A stretch of 64,000 nt of DNA, taken from positions 1,984,001 through 2,048,000 of the forward strand of contig NZ_PDJK01000002.1 in NCBI RefSeq assembly GCF_002564045.1, in the 5' to 3' direction. Shown here in pieces: positions 35,408-43,698 of the stretch (its first letter is position 1; every line of letters starts with the position of its first letter). The position numbers and the translations under genes are program-made. The DNA comes from Amycolatopsis sulphurea (GTDB taxonomy: Bacteria > Actinomycetota > Actinomycetes > Mycobacteriales > Pseudonocardiaceae). The notes under the pieces are model-generated. The model made no database searches. It had not been told where the DNA came from and worked only from the letters and a program-made list of their open reading frames with translations.

Positions 35408-36643
35408 TCACGCCTGCACGGTGACCAGGCGGCTGAACTCGGCCAGCAGATCGTAGCCGTCCCACACCCCGGCGAAAGTGAGTGCCGAACCGAACGGCAC
35501 CACCCGATCCACCCCGCGCCCGGCCAGCGCGGTGACGAATCCGGTCAGTTCCGTGGCGGTGAAGCCGAACTGGCTGACCGTCTGGTCCTTGCGCTGCACG
35601 ATCGAAACCAGCTCATCGAGTGAACCGACCCTGGCGTTCGCGAAGGTCCCCGCGCCCAGCCACTCCCGTGGCAGCACGGTGGCGTCGGCAAGCTCCAAAG
35701 TGGCCAGCGCGTTCCCGTCGAACCGGATCGAGGACACCAGCCCGTCGATCGCCGCACCGTAGGCCGACACGCGTTTCTGCACGGCCATGGCCGGTTCGAC
35801 GACATGGTGCTTGGCCGCCAGCACCTGCCCGAGCAACTGCCGGAACTCCGTGCCCGCGGCCCGCGCGCCTTCTGCGTCGCCGACCCAGAACACCGCGCGC
35901 GGTGACGAGCAGGCCGCCTGGTCGAACCAGTAGGAGTCGTTGTAGAAACCCTCCGCCGCGCTCAGCCGGGCTTCCGGCGTGGCCTCCTGCCAGCCACGCA
36001 CCGAGGCGATCGCGAACGAGGAGCGGTCCGGGAAGGTGAGGTCCCGCGCGTGCGGCGCGAGCGGGTATTTCCGCAGTGCGGCAACGGAAGCGTCGCCACC
36101 CCAGATCACCCGCAGGTCCGCGGCCCGCGACAGCGCCCCGCTGATCTCGTCGCTGCGGTCGTAGGTGACCATCCGCTGGGTGGCGCGGATCGTCGCGGCC
36201 GTCTCCGGCGACACGTCGCCGAGCGCCGAGTTCAGCGCCTCCAGCACGACCTCGGCCGCACCCGCCGATCGCGAGGACACGCGCACCACGTTCGGATTTC
36301 CCGCCAGCGCCGACAACGCCCACGAGTACACGAAGATCGTGTCCACATTGGCCGGTGGAACGTGGAACACCAGCCCCCGCGGGAACCGCAGCGCGGTGCC
36401 CGCGGTTTCCAAAGTGGACAGAGCCTTGGCGAGTTCCCCCTTGCGCAGGAAGAAACCCAGCGAGGTCAGCTCCGGAAAACGGCGGGCGAGCGCGGGCGCG
36501 AGCAGCTTGCGCGCGAACTTCGTGACGAACTCGACCACGCGCGGGTCGCCGACGGTCAACCGGCCACCGGGCGGCTCCTCGCGCACCTGCGCCAGCAGGG
36601 TATCGGCGGCGATCGGTGCCGCCGCGGGAAAACGCTGCTCCAT
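35408..36643 (-). CDS. LuxC-family acyl reductase
   Basis: A 411-residue protein of the LuxC acyl-CoA/acyl-protein reductase family, an aldehyde-dehydrogenase-like fold. FHVPPANVDTIFVYSWALS (about residues 93-111) is the conserved nucleotide-site region. YWFDQAACSSPR places the presumed thioester-forming Cys at residue 245. In luminous bacteria LuxC reduces an acyl group delivered by LuxE to the fatty aldehyde with NADPH. No LuxA/LuxB or LuxD is nearby, so light production is not expected. The aldehyde or alcohol would feed lipid or polysaccharide modification. It starts directly after the luxE stop codon. Confidence 0.85.
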   Translation of the reverse strand: MEQRFPAAAPIAADTLLAQVREEPPGGRLTVGDPRVVEFVTKFARKLLAPALARRFPELTSLGFFLRKGELAKALSTLETAGTALRFPRGLVFHVPPANVDTIFVYSWALSALAGNPNVVRVSSRSAGAAEVVLEALNSALGDVSPETAATIRATQRMVTYDRSDEISGALSRAADLRVIWGGDASVAALRKYPLAPHARDLTFPDRSSFAIASVRGWQEATPEARLSAAEGFYNDSYWFDQAACSSPRAVFWVGDAEGARAAGTEFRQLLGQVLAAKHHVVEPAMAVQKRVSAYGAAIDGLVSSIRFDGNALATLELADATVLPREWLGAGTFANARVGSLDELVSIVQRKDQTVSQFGFTATELTGFVTALAGRGVDRVVPFGSALTFAGVWDGYDLLAEFSRLVTVQA

Positions 36644-37696
36644 TTATGCCGCCGTTCCCGAGAATGTGTCCGAGCAGCCACGGGCCTCGGCCTTCGGCAG
36701 CCGGCCGAGCACCGTGAAGTGCTTGCCGGGCCAGTCACCGTCGTCGATCCCTTGGTACACACCGAGATCCTCGGTCAGCAGGACATGCCCCGGGTACGAC
36801 CGCGGCAGCGTGCTCACCACTTCGATCACCCCCGGCCGCCCGACCGGCTGCTCCTGCCACGTCTCCGGATCGCGGATCACCACGTCGGCGAAATCGGGGC
36901 AGTACAAGGAATTCCCCGACGGTCCTTCCAGGAACACGGTGCCGATCTGCTCGATCATCCCGTAGTAGTTGTGAATCCGGTGCAGGCCGGTGTCCTCTGT
37001 GAACCGACGGCGGAACTCGGCGTTGTCCACCGCGCGGTCGATCAGCTTCTTCCAGCCGCCCGAATGGATCAGGATCCCGTTCGACAGATCCAGCCGATGC
37101 TCGCGCGCCACCTCGTAGAGGTACTGCCACACCATGAAAGTGAAGCCGAAGATCAGGAACGGCTTGTCCCCGTATTCGGCCAGGAACCGCTTCACCGCCT
37201 CGACATCCGGCTTGTCGTCCTCGTCGAGCACGTACGTGTGCTTACGCCCGAAGTTCGCCATGCCGAGCACGCCCGCGCCACGCGCGGAGAACGACCGGCG
37301 GTTCTTGATGATCCCGATGGTGTCGACCATCAGCATCGGCAGCCGCTCGCCGCCCAGCACCTCTTGCAGCGTGGCGCCGAGCTGCTTCGTCTGCGCGCCC
37401 GCCGCCGCCTTGTCCAGATGGATCCGCGACGCACCGGCGCCGGTCGTGCCGGACGAGGTGAGCGTCTTGAACACCTCGTCGTCCGGCACCGACTTGAGGT
37501 CGTGGGTCTTGAACATCCGCACCGGCAGCCACGGCAGCTCCGCGATCGCGCCGAACGACGCGTCCGCCGCGATGCCGAGCGAGGCCAGGATGCGCTCGTA
37601 CCCGGCGGAGTTCGCGCGGTGGTGCGCGGTCAGCTCCGCCAGCTCCGGCAGCAGCAAGGATTCCCGCTCCGCCTGCGAGCGCGTGAACACACTCAT
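36644..37696 (-). CDS. LuxE-family acyl-protein synthetase
   Basis: A 350-residue acyl-adenylating enzyme of the LuxE type. LTSSGTTGAGASRIHLD (about residues 83-99) is the AMP-binding loop and FGFTFMVWQYLYEVA plus GILIHSGGWKKLIDRA (about 208-223) are LuxE blocks; NYYGMIEQIGTVFLEG (about 243-258) is the motif equivalent to YGxTE in AMP ligases. LuxE activates a fatty acid as acyl-AMP and passes it to a Cys before LuxC reduces it. The start overlaps the end of the AMP-ligase gene by 4 nt, and luxC follows directly, so the three are a coupled unit. Confidence 0.85.
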   Translation of the reverse strand: MSVFTRSQAERESLLLPELAELTAHHRANSAGYERILASLGIAADASFGAIAELPWLPVRMFKTHDLKSVPDDEVFKTLTSSGTTGAGASRIHLDKAAAGAQTKQLGATLQEVLGGERLPMLMVDTIGIIKNRRSFSARGAGVLGMANFGRKHTYVLDEDDKPDVEAVKRFLAEYGDKPFLIFGFTFMVWQYLYEVAREHRLDLSNGILIHSGGWKKLIDRAVDNAEFRRRFTEDTGLHRIHNYYGMIEQIGTVFLEGPSGNSLYCPDFADVVIRDPETWQEQPVGRPGVIEVVSTLPRSYPGHVLLTEDLGVYQGIDDGDWPGKHFTVLGRLPKAEARGCSDTFSGTAA

Positions 37697-39102
37697 ACCC
37701 GTCCTTCCAACGACCGGTAGTCGATCTTGCCGCTGGCCAGCAGCGGCACCGTGTCGAGCGGGCGCACGTCGAACCCGCTGGTGTGCAGGTGCAGCCGCTC
37801 GGACAGCGCCCGCGCGGCGTCCTTGCAGATCGCCTTGGCGCCCGCACCCTCGGGCAGCTCGGCGAACAGCACGACCTTGTCGCCCGCGGACACCGCCGCC
37901 ACGACGTCGATGCCCACCGCGGCCGCGCGCACTGCGTGCTCCAGATCGTCGAGGCTGACCCGGTTGCCGAACACCTTGCCGATCCGCTTGAGCCGGCCGG
38001 TGATGTACAGGTACCCCTCCTCGTCGAGGTACCCGAGGTCACCGGTGGCCAGCGTGCCACCGCATTCGTCGCCCGCGGCGAGCCCGGCCTCGTCGTCGGC
38101 GTAACCCATCATCACATTCGGCCCACGGTAGAGGACCTCACCGACGATTTTCGGATGCGTGGTCTCCGCACCGTCGTCCCGGCGGACGACGAACTTGCCG
38201 CCGGGCAGCGCCGGACCGGCCGAGCCGAGCTTCTCCGCCAGCCGTTCCGCGGGCACCGTCGTCATCCGCGGGGACGCCTCGGTTTGGCCGTACATCACAT
38301 ACATCCGGCCGCCGACCGCGAGCATCTTGTCGTTGAACTCGGCGATCAGCTCGTCCCGCAGCTTCCCGCCGGCCTGGGTGAGGGTGCGCAGCGTCGGGTA
38401 CTTCGCCGGGTCGAACTTCAGGCGGCGCAGCATTTCGTAGTGGTACGGCACACCGGACAGCGACGTAATGCCGTGTTCCTGCACGGCGGACCAGAAGCCG
38501 CGGCCGAGCACACCGGACGCCTCGATCACCACGGTCGCGCCGCGCAGCAGGTGCGAATTCAGCACGGAAAGGCCGTAGCTGTAATGCAGCGGCAGGCAGG
38601 TCGGAGCGACCTCGCCGGCGTCGATCCGCAGAACTTCTGCGATCGCGTCCGCATTGGACAGCAGCCCGTGGCGCGAAAGCCGGACCAGCTTCGGATTTCC
38701 GGTGGAACCGCTGGTCGGCAGCAGCACGGCCAGCTCGGGATGCGGGGCCACGCCCTCGGCATCCGCCCGGACCCAGTGCCCGTCCGCCGCGGTGTAGCCC
38801 GCGGGCGGTTCGGCCTCCGGCGCGGCCAGCACGGCGGCCGGCCGGAACCGGGTGATGAGCCCGGCCAGCACGTCCGGGTCCAGCGCCGGGTCGATCAGCG
38901 CGATCGCCCGCGCCGCCTCGAACGCGCCGAGGTAACGCAGCACGCTCGCGAGATCGAGCGACATCCGCGCGAACAGCACCCCGGACGGCAGCTCCGCCAG
39001 CTCCCCGGCCGCGCGCTCGATCTCCGCCGTCAGCTCGTCGCCCGCCAGCGTGCGGCCACCGGCCACCTCCACCAGCCGGGCCCCAGCGCCCACCAGATTC
39101 AC
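37693..39102 (-). CDS. AMP-dependent acyl synthetase/ligase
   Basis: A 469-residue ANL-superfamily enzyme. The P-loop is LLPTSGSTGNPKLVRLSRHG (about residues 129-148), then MYGQTEASPRM (about 274-284), TGDLGYLDEEGYLYITGRLK (about 350-369) and the catalytic lysine region LASGKIDYRSLEG at the C-terminus. It adenylates a carboxylic acid and loads CoA or an acyl carrier protein. Its neighbours, a dedicated ACP, FabG, LuxE and LuxC, make acyl-ACP loading plausible. It is followed with 4-nt overlap by luxE. A 252-nt gap separates it from fabG upstream. Confidence 0.85.
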   Translation of the reverse strand: MNLVGAGARLVEVAGGRTLAGDELTAEIERAAGELAELPSGVLFARMSLDLASVLRYLGAFEAARAIALIDPALDPDVLAGLITRFRPAAVLAAPEAEPPAGYTAADGHWVRADAEGVAPHPELAVLLPTSGSTGNPKLVRLSRHGLLSNADAIAEVLRIDAGEVAPTCLPLHYSYGLSVLNSHLLRGATVVIEASGVLGRGFWSAVQEHGITSLSGVPYHYEMLRRLKFDPAKYPTLRTLTQAGGKLRDELIAEFNDKMLAVGGRMYVMYGQTEASPRMTTVPAERLAEKLGSAGPALPGGKFVVRRDDGAETTHPKIVGEVLYRGPNVMMGYADDEAGLAAGDECGGTLATGDLGYLDEEGYLYITGRLKRIGKVFGNRVSLDDLEHAVRAAAVGIDVVAAVSAGDKVVLFAELPEGAGAKAICKDAARALSERLHLHTSGFDVRPLDTVPLLASGKIDYRSLEGRV

Positions 39103-39320
39103 CCGAACCTCCTAGAGACTGTCTCGAAAGTGGCTTGCGTGGCGGTGCGGGTAGCGGAACCTCAGACGTCCTCTCACTCCGGGATCTCCTCCTCATGAAT
39201 ACCGATTCACCACCTCGGAGCTGTCCTCGCGAGAGAACGCCTGAGAACCCGCAGCGGTGCCGGTTGACGGCCCACAGCAAACGGCTCCGCCGTTTATGAA
39301 ACAGAACCTAGTCGTGCCCG

Positions 39321-39344
39321 CGGGTGACCATCGCGGGTCACCCG
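39321..39344 (-). terminator. Hairpin after fabG; gap 39103-39354
   Basis: CGGGTGACC (39321-39329) pairs with 39336-39344, a 9-bp stem with a 6-nt loop, starting about 10 nt after the fabG stop. No T-run. It may separate the lpxA-ACP-fabG unit from the ligase-luxE-luxC unit. The rest of the 252-nt gap (39103-39354) shows no coding sequence and no clear promoter. Confidence 0.45.
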
Positions 39345-39354
39345 GCGAGGACAC

Positions 39355-40086
39355 TCACAACACCAAGCCGCCGTCCACGCCGAGCACCTGACCGGTCACG
39401 AACGACGCCTCGTCGCTCACCAGGAACCGGATGACCTTCGCCACGTCCTCGGCGGTGCCGAGCCGGCCCAGCGGCGTGCGGCCGGCGTTCTCCGCCTTCG
39501 CCTCCTCGGACAACCCCGAGGTCAGGTCCGTGTCGATCACGCCGGGGGCCACCGCGTTCACGCGGATGCCCGACCGGCCGAGTTCCTTCGCCGCCGAACG
39601 CGCGATGTTCGCCACCGCCGCCTTCGACGCCGCGTACACCGTCTGCCCCGCGCTGCCGTACTCGCCGACGACGCTGGCCAGCACGACGATCGAGCCGGTC
39701 TTCTTCCGCATCATCGCGCGCGCCGCGGCCTGCACGGTGTGCAGCGTGCCGGCGACGTTCGTGCTCAGCGTGGTCTCGACCAGGTCTTCCTTGATCATGC
39801 CGAGGAGCGCGTCCACCATGATCCCCGCGTTGGCGACGACGATGTCGAGCTTGCCGTGCTCCTTCGCCACCCCTCGGACCAGCATGGCGACGGCCTTGGC
39901 GTCGGTCACGTCGAGCGCGAGCCCGGCCGCCGCACCGGCCGCGGCCGCGGCCGCTTTCGCGCGGGACTCGTCCCGGCCGGTCAGCACCACGGTGGCGCCG
40001 GCCTCGGCCAGCGCCCGCGCGGTGGCCAGGCCGATCCCGCGCGTCCCGCCCGTGACGAGCGCGACACGACCGGCCAGGTCAGTCAT
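39355..40086 (-). CDS. FabG-like 3-oxoacyl-ACP reductase (SDR)
   Basis: A 243-residue classical short-chain dehydrogenase. The cofactor motif is VTGGTRGIGLATA (about residues 12-24), VANAGI (about 84-89) is the structural motif, and the active site is Ser137 in LASVVGEY with Y150-A-A-S-K154. The C-terminus GQVLGVDGGLVL matches FabG-type reductases. It probably reduces a 3-ketoacyl group on the ACP encoded just upstream, giving a 3-hydroxyacyl-ACP, the type of donor used by LpxA. It overlaps the ACP gene by 8 nt. A sugar or other keto substrate is possible. Confidence 0.88.
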   Translation of the reverse strand: MTDLAGRVALVTGGTRGIGLATARALAEAGATVVLTGRDESRAKAAAAAAGAAAGLALDVTDAKAVAMLVRGVAKEHGKLDIVVANAGIMVDALLGMIKEDLVETTLSTNVAGTLHTVQAAARAMMRKKTGSIVVLASVVGEYGSAGQTVYAASKAAVANIARSAAKELGRSGIRVNAVAPGVIDTDLTSGLSEEAKAENAGRTPLGRLGTAEDVAKVIRFLVSDEASFVTGQVLGVDGGLVL

Positions 40087-40351
40087 TCTTCGCCGTCAGC
40101 TCGGTCACCATGTCCACGGCGACCTTGAAGCTCGACATGTCGATCACCTGGTCGGTGTCGAATTCGACGTCGAACTCGTCCTCGATGGCCGCGACCAGCG
40201 CCATGTGGCCGACCGAGTCCCACGCCTCGATCTCGCGGTACTTCAGGTTCTCGACGTCCACTTCACCGTCGAGATCGAGCGCGTCGACGAAGACCGTGCG
40301 CAGTTTGGGGGCCACTTCCGGCCTCGCGGCCTGAGCGTCAGACACAACCAT
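40079..40351 (-). CDS. Acyl carrier protein
   Basis: A 90-residue acyl carrier protein. The phosphopantetheine site is EAWDSVGHMALVAAIEDEF with Ser46. Acidic helices follow in the usual order. The first residues SDAQAARP are identical to those of the next protein upstream, encoded by a 26-nt near-duplicate. It is a specialised ACP, separate from the fatty-acid-synthase one expected elsewhere in the genome. It lies between the LpxA-like acyltransferase and FabG, so it probably carries the acyl chain that the acyltransferase moves. ATG at 40351 or the GTG at 40345. Confidence 0.9.
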   Translation of the reverse strand: MVVSDAQAARPEVAPKLRTVFVDALDLDGEVDVENLKYREIEAWDSVGHMALVAAIEDEFDVEFDTDQVIDMSSFKVAVDMVTELTAKND

Positions 40352-40364
40352 ACTTCCTTACTGA

Positions 40365-41123
40365 TCAGTGTTCTTCGCGCGGGCGGGCGTCCCACGCCTT
40401 GACCACGGTAGAGAGGTCGCCCGGGAGCCGGTCGGCCAGCCCGTCGTCCGGCAGGCCGCGCTTGCCCTTCAGCCACGGCGACAGCGCCTCGATGGTGGTC
40501 TCGTCCAGCCCGCGGCGGGACAGCCCGACCACGTTCACGCCGGTCACGCGGGCCGGGTTGCCCACGGCGATGGTGAACGCGCTCACCTCGCGGCGCACCG
40601 CCGAGGACATGCCGACCATCGCCCCGGGGCCGATCACCACGCGCTGGTGCAGCACCGTGCCCATGCCGAGGTTCGCGCCGTCCCAGATGTGGCAATGCCC
40701 ACCCGTGATCACGTTCGAGGCGATCGTCACCCCGGAGCCGACCAGGCAGTCGTGCGCGATGTGGCTGCCCCGCAGGTAATACCCGTCACTGCCGAGCGTG
40801 GTGGTGCGCCAGGTGCCCTGGTGCACGCTCACGTACTCGCGGATCCGGTTGCGGTCGCCGATCACCACCCCGTGCCCGTCCTGCTCCGGATCACCGGCCG
40901 GGGCGGCGTCCCAGGCCGCCGGGTGCGGCTTGCCGCGGTCCTCGCCGGGCGTCCCGATGGTCACGTGCGGGCCGATCCAGTTGCCGTCGCCTATCCGGGC
41001 AGGTCCGACGATCACGGTGTACGGGCCGATCACGTTGCCCTCGCCGAGTTCGACGCCCTCCCCGAGGACTGCGGTCGGATGGATGCGGTTGGTTCCCGGC
41101 CTGGCGGCCTGAGCGTCCGACAC
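40365..41123 (-). CDS. LpxA-like acyl-ACP:UDP-sugar acyltransferase
   Basis: A 252-residue left-handed beta-helix acyltransferase. The hexapeptide repeats run from about residue 13 (NRIHPTAVLGEGVELGEGNV). VVIGDRNRIREYVSVHQGT (about 86-104) and SHIAHDCLVGSG (120-131) match the LpxA family; His124 is equivalent to the catalytic His125 of E. coli LpxA. The late NPARVTGVNVVGLSRRG matches as well. In Gram-negative bacteria LpxA puts a 3-hydroxyacyl chain from ACP on UDP-GlcNAc. This organism should have no lipid A, so the acceptor is unknown. It heads the lpxA-ACP-fabG unit and is divergent to the DegT gene. The C-terminal helical domain seems shorter than usual. Confidence 0.85.
   Translation of the reverse strand: MSDAQAARPGTNRIHPTAVLGEGVELGEGNVIGPYTVIVGPARIGDGNWIGPHVTIGTPGEDRGKPHPAAWDAAPAGDPEQDGHGVVIGDRNRIREYVSVHQGTWRTTTLGSDGYYLRGSHIAHDCLVGSGVTIASNVITGGHCHIWDGANLGMGTVLHQRVVIGPGAMVGMSSAVRREVSAFTIAVGNPARVTGVNVVGLSRRGLDETTIEALSPWLKGKRGLPDDGLADRLPGDLSTVVKAWDARPREEH
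41098..41123 (-). repeat. 26-nt repeat shared by the 5' ends of the LpxA-like and ACP genes
   Basis: The first 26 nt of the LpxA-like gene (41123 down to 41098) match 40345-40320 at the start of the ACP gene at 24 of 26 positions. Both encode V-S-D-A-Q-A-A-R-P. Whether this is a duplicated translation start region or a functional peptide is not clear. Confidence 0.8.
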
Positions 41124-41273
41124 TGTTCGCGTATCCGTTCGTCGGCGGCTGGGTACTGGACATGACGGCGCGCCCGGTAACGTGTGGCCCGCGTTGCTGC
41201 AGGGCGGCCGGGCGCAGAACCGGCGGCCAACTGTACCGGACGCATCGAAATCGCCTGCCGAGAGAGACTGCCG

Positions 41274-42380
41274 ATGATCCCCATTACCGTGGTCGACGTC
41301 CGTGACGCGGAGGACCTCGTCGTCGAGGTACTGCGCTCCGGCGCCATCGCACAGGGGCCGATGGTCAAGCGCTTCGAAGACGCCTTCGCCCACGTCGCGG
41401 GCACGAAGCACGCCATCGCCGTGAACAACGGCACCACTGCGCTGGTCGCGTCGCTGCAGGCGCTGGACCTGGCGCCCGGTGACGAGGTGATCACCTCGCC
41501 GTTCACCTTCGTGGCGACGCTGAACGCCATCCTGGAGGCCGGTGCCACGGTCCGGTTCGCCGACATCCGGCGCGAGGACTTCGCGATCGACCCGGACGCG
41601 GTGGCCGCCGCGGTCACCGACCGGACCAAGGTCCTGATGCCGGTGCACCTCTACGGGCAGACCGCGGACATGGGCAAGCTCGCCCCGTTCGCGGCCGAGC
41701 GCGGGCTGCGGATCATCGAGGACTCCGCCCAGGCGGTCGGTGCCTCGTTCGAGGGCAAGCAGGCCGGCTCGTACGGCATCGGCTGCTTCTCGCTGTACGC
41801 CACCAAGAACGTGACCACCGCCGAGGGCGGCGTGATCACCACCGACGACGACGCGCTGGCGGACAAGCTGCGGGTGCTGCGCAACCAGGGCATGCGGGCG
41901 CGCTACCAGTACGAGATGGCCGGGCACAACTACCGGATGACCGATCTGCACGCCGCGGTCGGCATCCCGCAGCTGGCGAAGCTCGACCAGCTCGCCGCCG
42001 CCCGGCAGGCCAACGCGAAGCGGCTGTCCGACGGGCTGGCCGACACCCCGGGCCTGAGCGTGCCGCAGGTGCTGCCCGGCCGGTCGCACGTGTGGCACCA
42101 GTACACCGTGCTGGTCGGCCCGCACGCGATGCTCTCCCGCGACGAGCTGGCCGCCGCCCTCACCGGAAAGGGCATCGGCAACGGGATCTACTACCCGAAG
42201 ATCGTCTTCGACTACGACTGCTATCGCGGGCATCCGCTGATCCCGGACGCCACGGTGGCGGACTTCCCGGTGGCCTCCTCGGTCGCCGACCAGGCGCTGT
42301 CGCTGCCGGTGCACCCGCAGCTGACCGAGTCCGACCTGGACCGGATCGTCGAGACGGTGCGCGAGGTGCTGGGCGCATGA
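41274..42380 (+). CDS. DegT/DnrJ/EryC1 sugar aminotransferase (GnnB-like)
   Basis: A 368-residue PLP aminotransferase of the nucleotide-sugar class. VNNGTTALVASLQAL (about residues 52-66) binds the phosphate of PLP, EDSAQAVGA (about 145-153) contains the Asp contact, and FSLYATKNVTTAEGG (about 168-182) holds the Schiff-base lysine. Members convert a 3- or 4-keto nucleotide sugar to the amino sugar with glutamate. It overlaps the oxidoreductase gene (ATGA) and is divergent to the LpxA-like gene, the same three functions as GnnA-GnnB-LpxA. Specificity for a 3-keto-GlcNAc nucleotide is inference. The ATG at 41274 is preferred; the frame opens earlier. Confidence 0.9.
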   Translation: MIPITVVDVRDAEDLVVEVLRSGAIAQGPMVKRFEDAFAHVAGTKHAIAVNNGTTALVASLQALDLAPGDEVITSPFTFVATLNAILEAGATVRFADIRREDFAIDPDAVAAAVTDRTKVLMPVHLYGQTADMGKLAPFAAERGLRIIEDSAQAVGASFEGKQAGSYGIGCFSLYATKNVTTAEGGVITTDDDALADKLRVLRNQGMRARYQYEMAGHNYRMTDLHAAVGIPQLAKLDQLAAARQANAKRLSDGLADTPGLSVPQVLPGRSHVWHQYTVLVGPHAMLSRDELAAALTGKGIGNGIYYPKIVFDYDCYRGHPLIPDATVADFPVASSVADQALSLPVHPQLTESDLDRIVETVREVLGA

Positions 42381-43330
42381 CACACCGCATCGCACTCATC
42401 GGCACCGGCAACATGGGCTCGCTGCACGCCCGGGTACTGGCCGGCAACGAGCGGGCCGAGCTGGTCCGGGTGATCGACCCGCGCGAGGAGGCCGGCCGCG
42501 CGGTCGCCGAGCGCTACGAGACCCGGTGGACCCCGGAGATCGGCTCACTGTCCGATGTGGACGCAGTGGTGCTCGCCTCGGCCACCGAGGTGCACTACGA
42601 GCTGGCGCAGGAGATCCTCGGCCAGGACAAGCCGATGCTGGTCGAGAAGCCGGTCTGCAACAGCCTCGAATTCTCCCAGGAGATCGTCGCGCTGTCGGCG
42701 AAGAAGGACATCCCGCTGATGTGCGGGCTGCTGGAGCGGTACAACCCGGCGGTGATGACCGCGCGGGCGCTGGTGAGCGAGCCGGTGCACCTGATGGCCC
42801 GCCGGCACGGCCCGTACGCGCCGCGGATCAAGACCGGGGTGGCCTGGGACCTGCTGGTGCACGACGTCGATCTGGCCATCCAGTTCTTCGGCGGGGCGAC
42901 GCCCGCGCGGGTCACCTCGGGTGCCGGGTACTTCCACCCGACCTCGGTCGAGGGCGCCGAGGACACCATCGAAACGGTGCTGACCTTCCCGACCGGGCTG
43001 GCCACCGTGTCCGCGTCCCGGCTCGGGCAGCGCAAGGTCCGTTCGCTGGTGGTGTCGGAGCTCGACCGCATGGTGGAGATCGACCTGCTGCGCCGGGACG
43101 TGACCATCTACCGGCACGTCTCGCACGATTCGGTCACCCCGGACGGGCTCGGCTACCGGCAGCAGACCGTGATCGAGATCCCGGAGCTGATCACCGCGCG
43201 GGAACCGCTGGCCACCCAGCTGGACCGGTTCCTCGATCTGCTGGAGGGCAAGCTCGACGCGAACGCCGAACGCGAGCTGATCCTGCCCTCGCACCACGTG
43301 GTGGCGCAGGTGCTGGACCAGGCGGCCTGA
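42377..43330 (+). CDS. Gfo/Idh/MocA oxidoreductase (GnnA/WlbA-like)
   Basis: A 317-residue NAD(P)-dependent sugar dehydrogenase. The Rossmann motif is IALIGTGNMGSLHARVL (residues 4-20), and EKPVCNS (about 91-97) holds the conserved lysine. HDVDLAIQFFGG in the C-terminal domain has the H-D-V-D pattern of the catalytic His. It would oxidise a nucleotide sugar, probably at C3, for transamination by the partner encoded immediately before it. GnnA (lipid A amino sugar) and WlbA (diacetamido-uronic acid) are the closest functional models. Start ATG overlaps the aminotransferase stop. Confidence 0.88.
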   Translation: MTHRIALIGTGNMGSLHARVLAGNERAELVRVIDPREEAGRAVAERYETRWTPEIGSLSDVDAVVLASATEVHYELAQEILGQDKPMLVEKPVCNSLEFSQEIVALSAKKDIPLMCGLLERYNPAVMTARALVSEPVHLMARRHGPYAPRIKTGVAWDLLVHDVDLAIQFFGGATPARVTSGAGYFHPTSVEGAEDTIETVLTFPTGLATVSASRLGQRKVRSLVVSELDRMVEIDLLRRDVTIYRHVSHDSVTPDGLGYRQQTVIEIPELITAREPLATQLDRFLDLLEGKLDANAERELILPSHHVVAQVLDQAA

Positions 43331-43698
43331 CTCAGCGGGTCAGCCGCGCGCCGTCCGCCCCCAGCGCGAGGGCCCTTGGCTGCTCCCTGACGACGTACTT
43401 CACCCGGGGCGCGGTAGCGCCGATGCGCCTTGAGCTGGGCGTATGACTCACCGGCGGACGCTGAACAAGGGATGTGCCCGGCGGGTGCCCCACGCTGTCT
43501 GGCCCTTTCACCGGCCGGCGTCCCCACGTGAACGCGCGTGTGGACGTCTCGTCGCGTGCTGGTGCAATCGTATACGTCCAGGTCAGAGCGCGTGCGGACG
43601 CTCACGGGCGTGATTCTGCGTTGATCGGACGGTTTGTCGCCGAGTGGATACGATCAGTGCGAAACGAGTTACCAGCAGGTGTGTCAGGGGAGGCTGCA
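43331..43698. other. Gene-free stretch before the third ESX cassette
   Basis: About 370 nt without a supported gene, repeat or clear promoter. Base composition falls toward the right end. A possible TACGAT box at 43649 lies before the cassette start, but no convincing -35 partner is visible. Confidence 0.4.

Noticed and set aside
28136..39102. A lux bioluminescence operon (LLM protein plus LuxC and LuxE)
   Set aside because: The luciferase-fold protein at 28136 is an F420-type oxidoreductase, lies 6 kb away in another transcription unit, and there are no LuxA/LuxB subunits.
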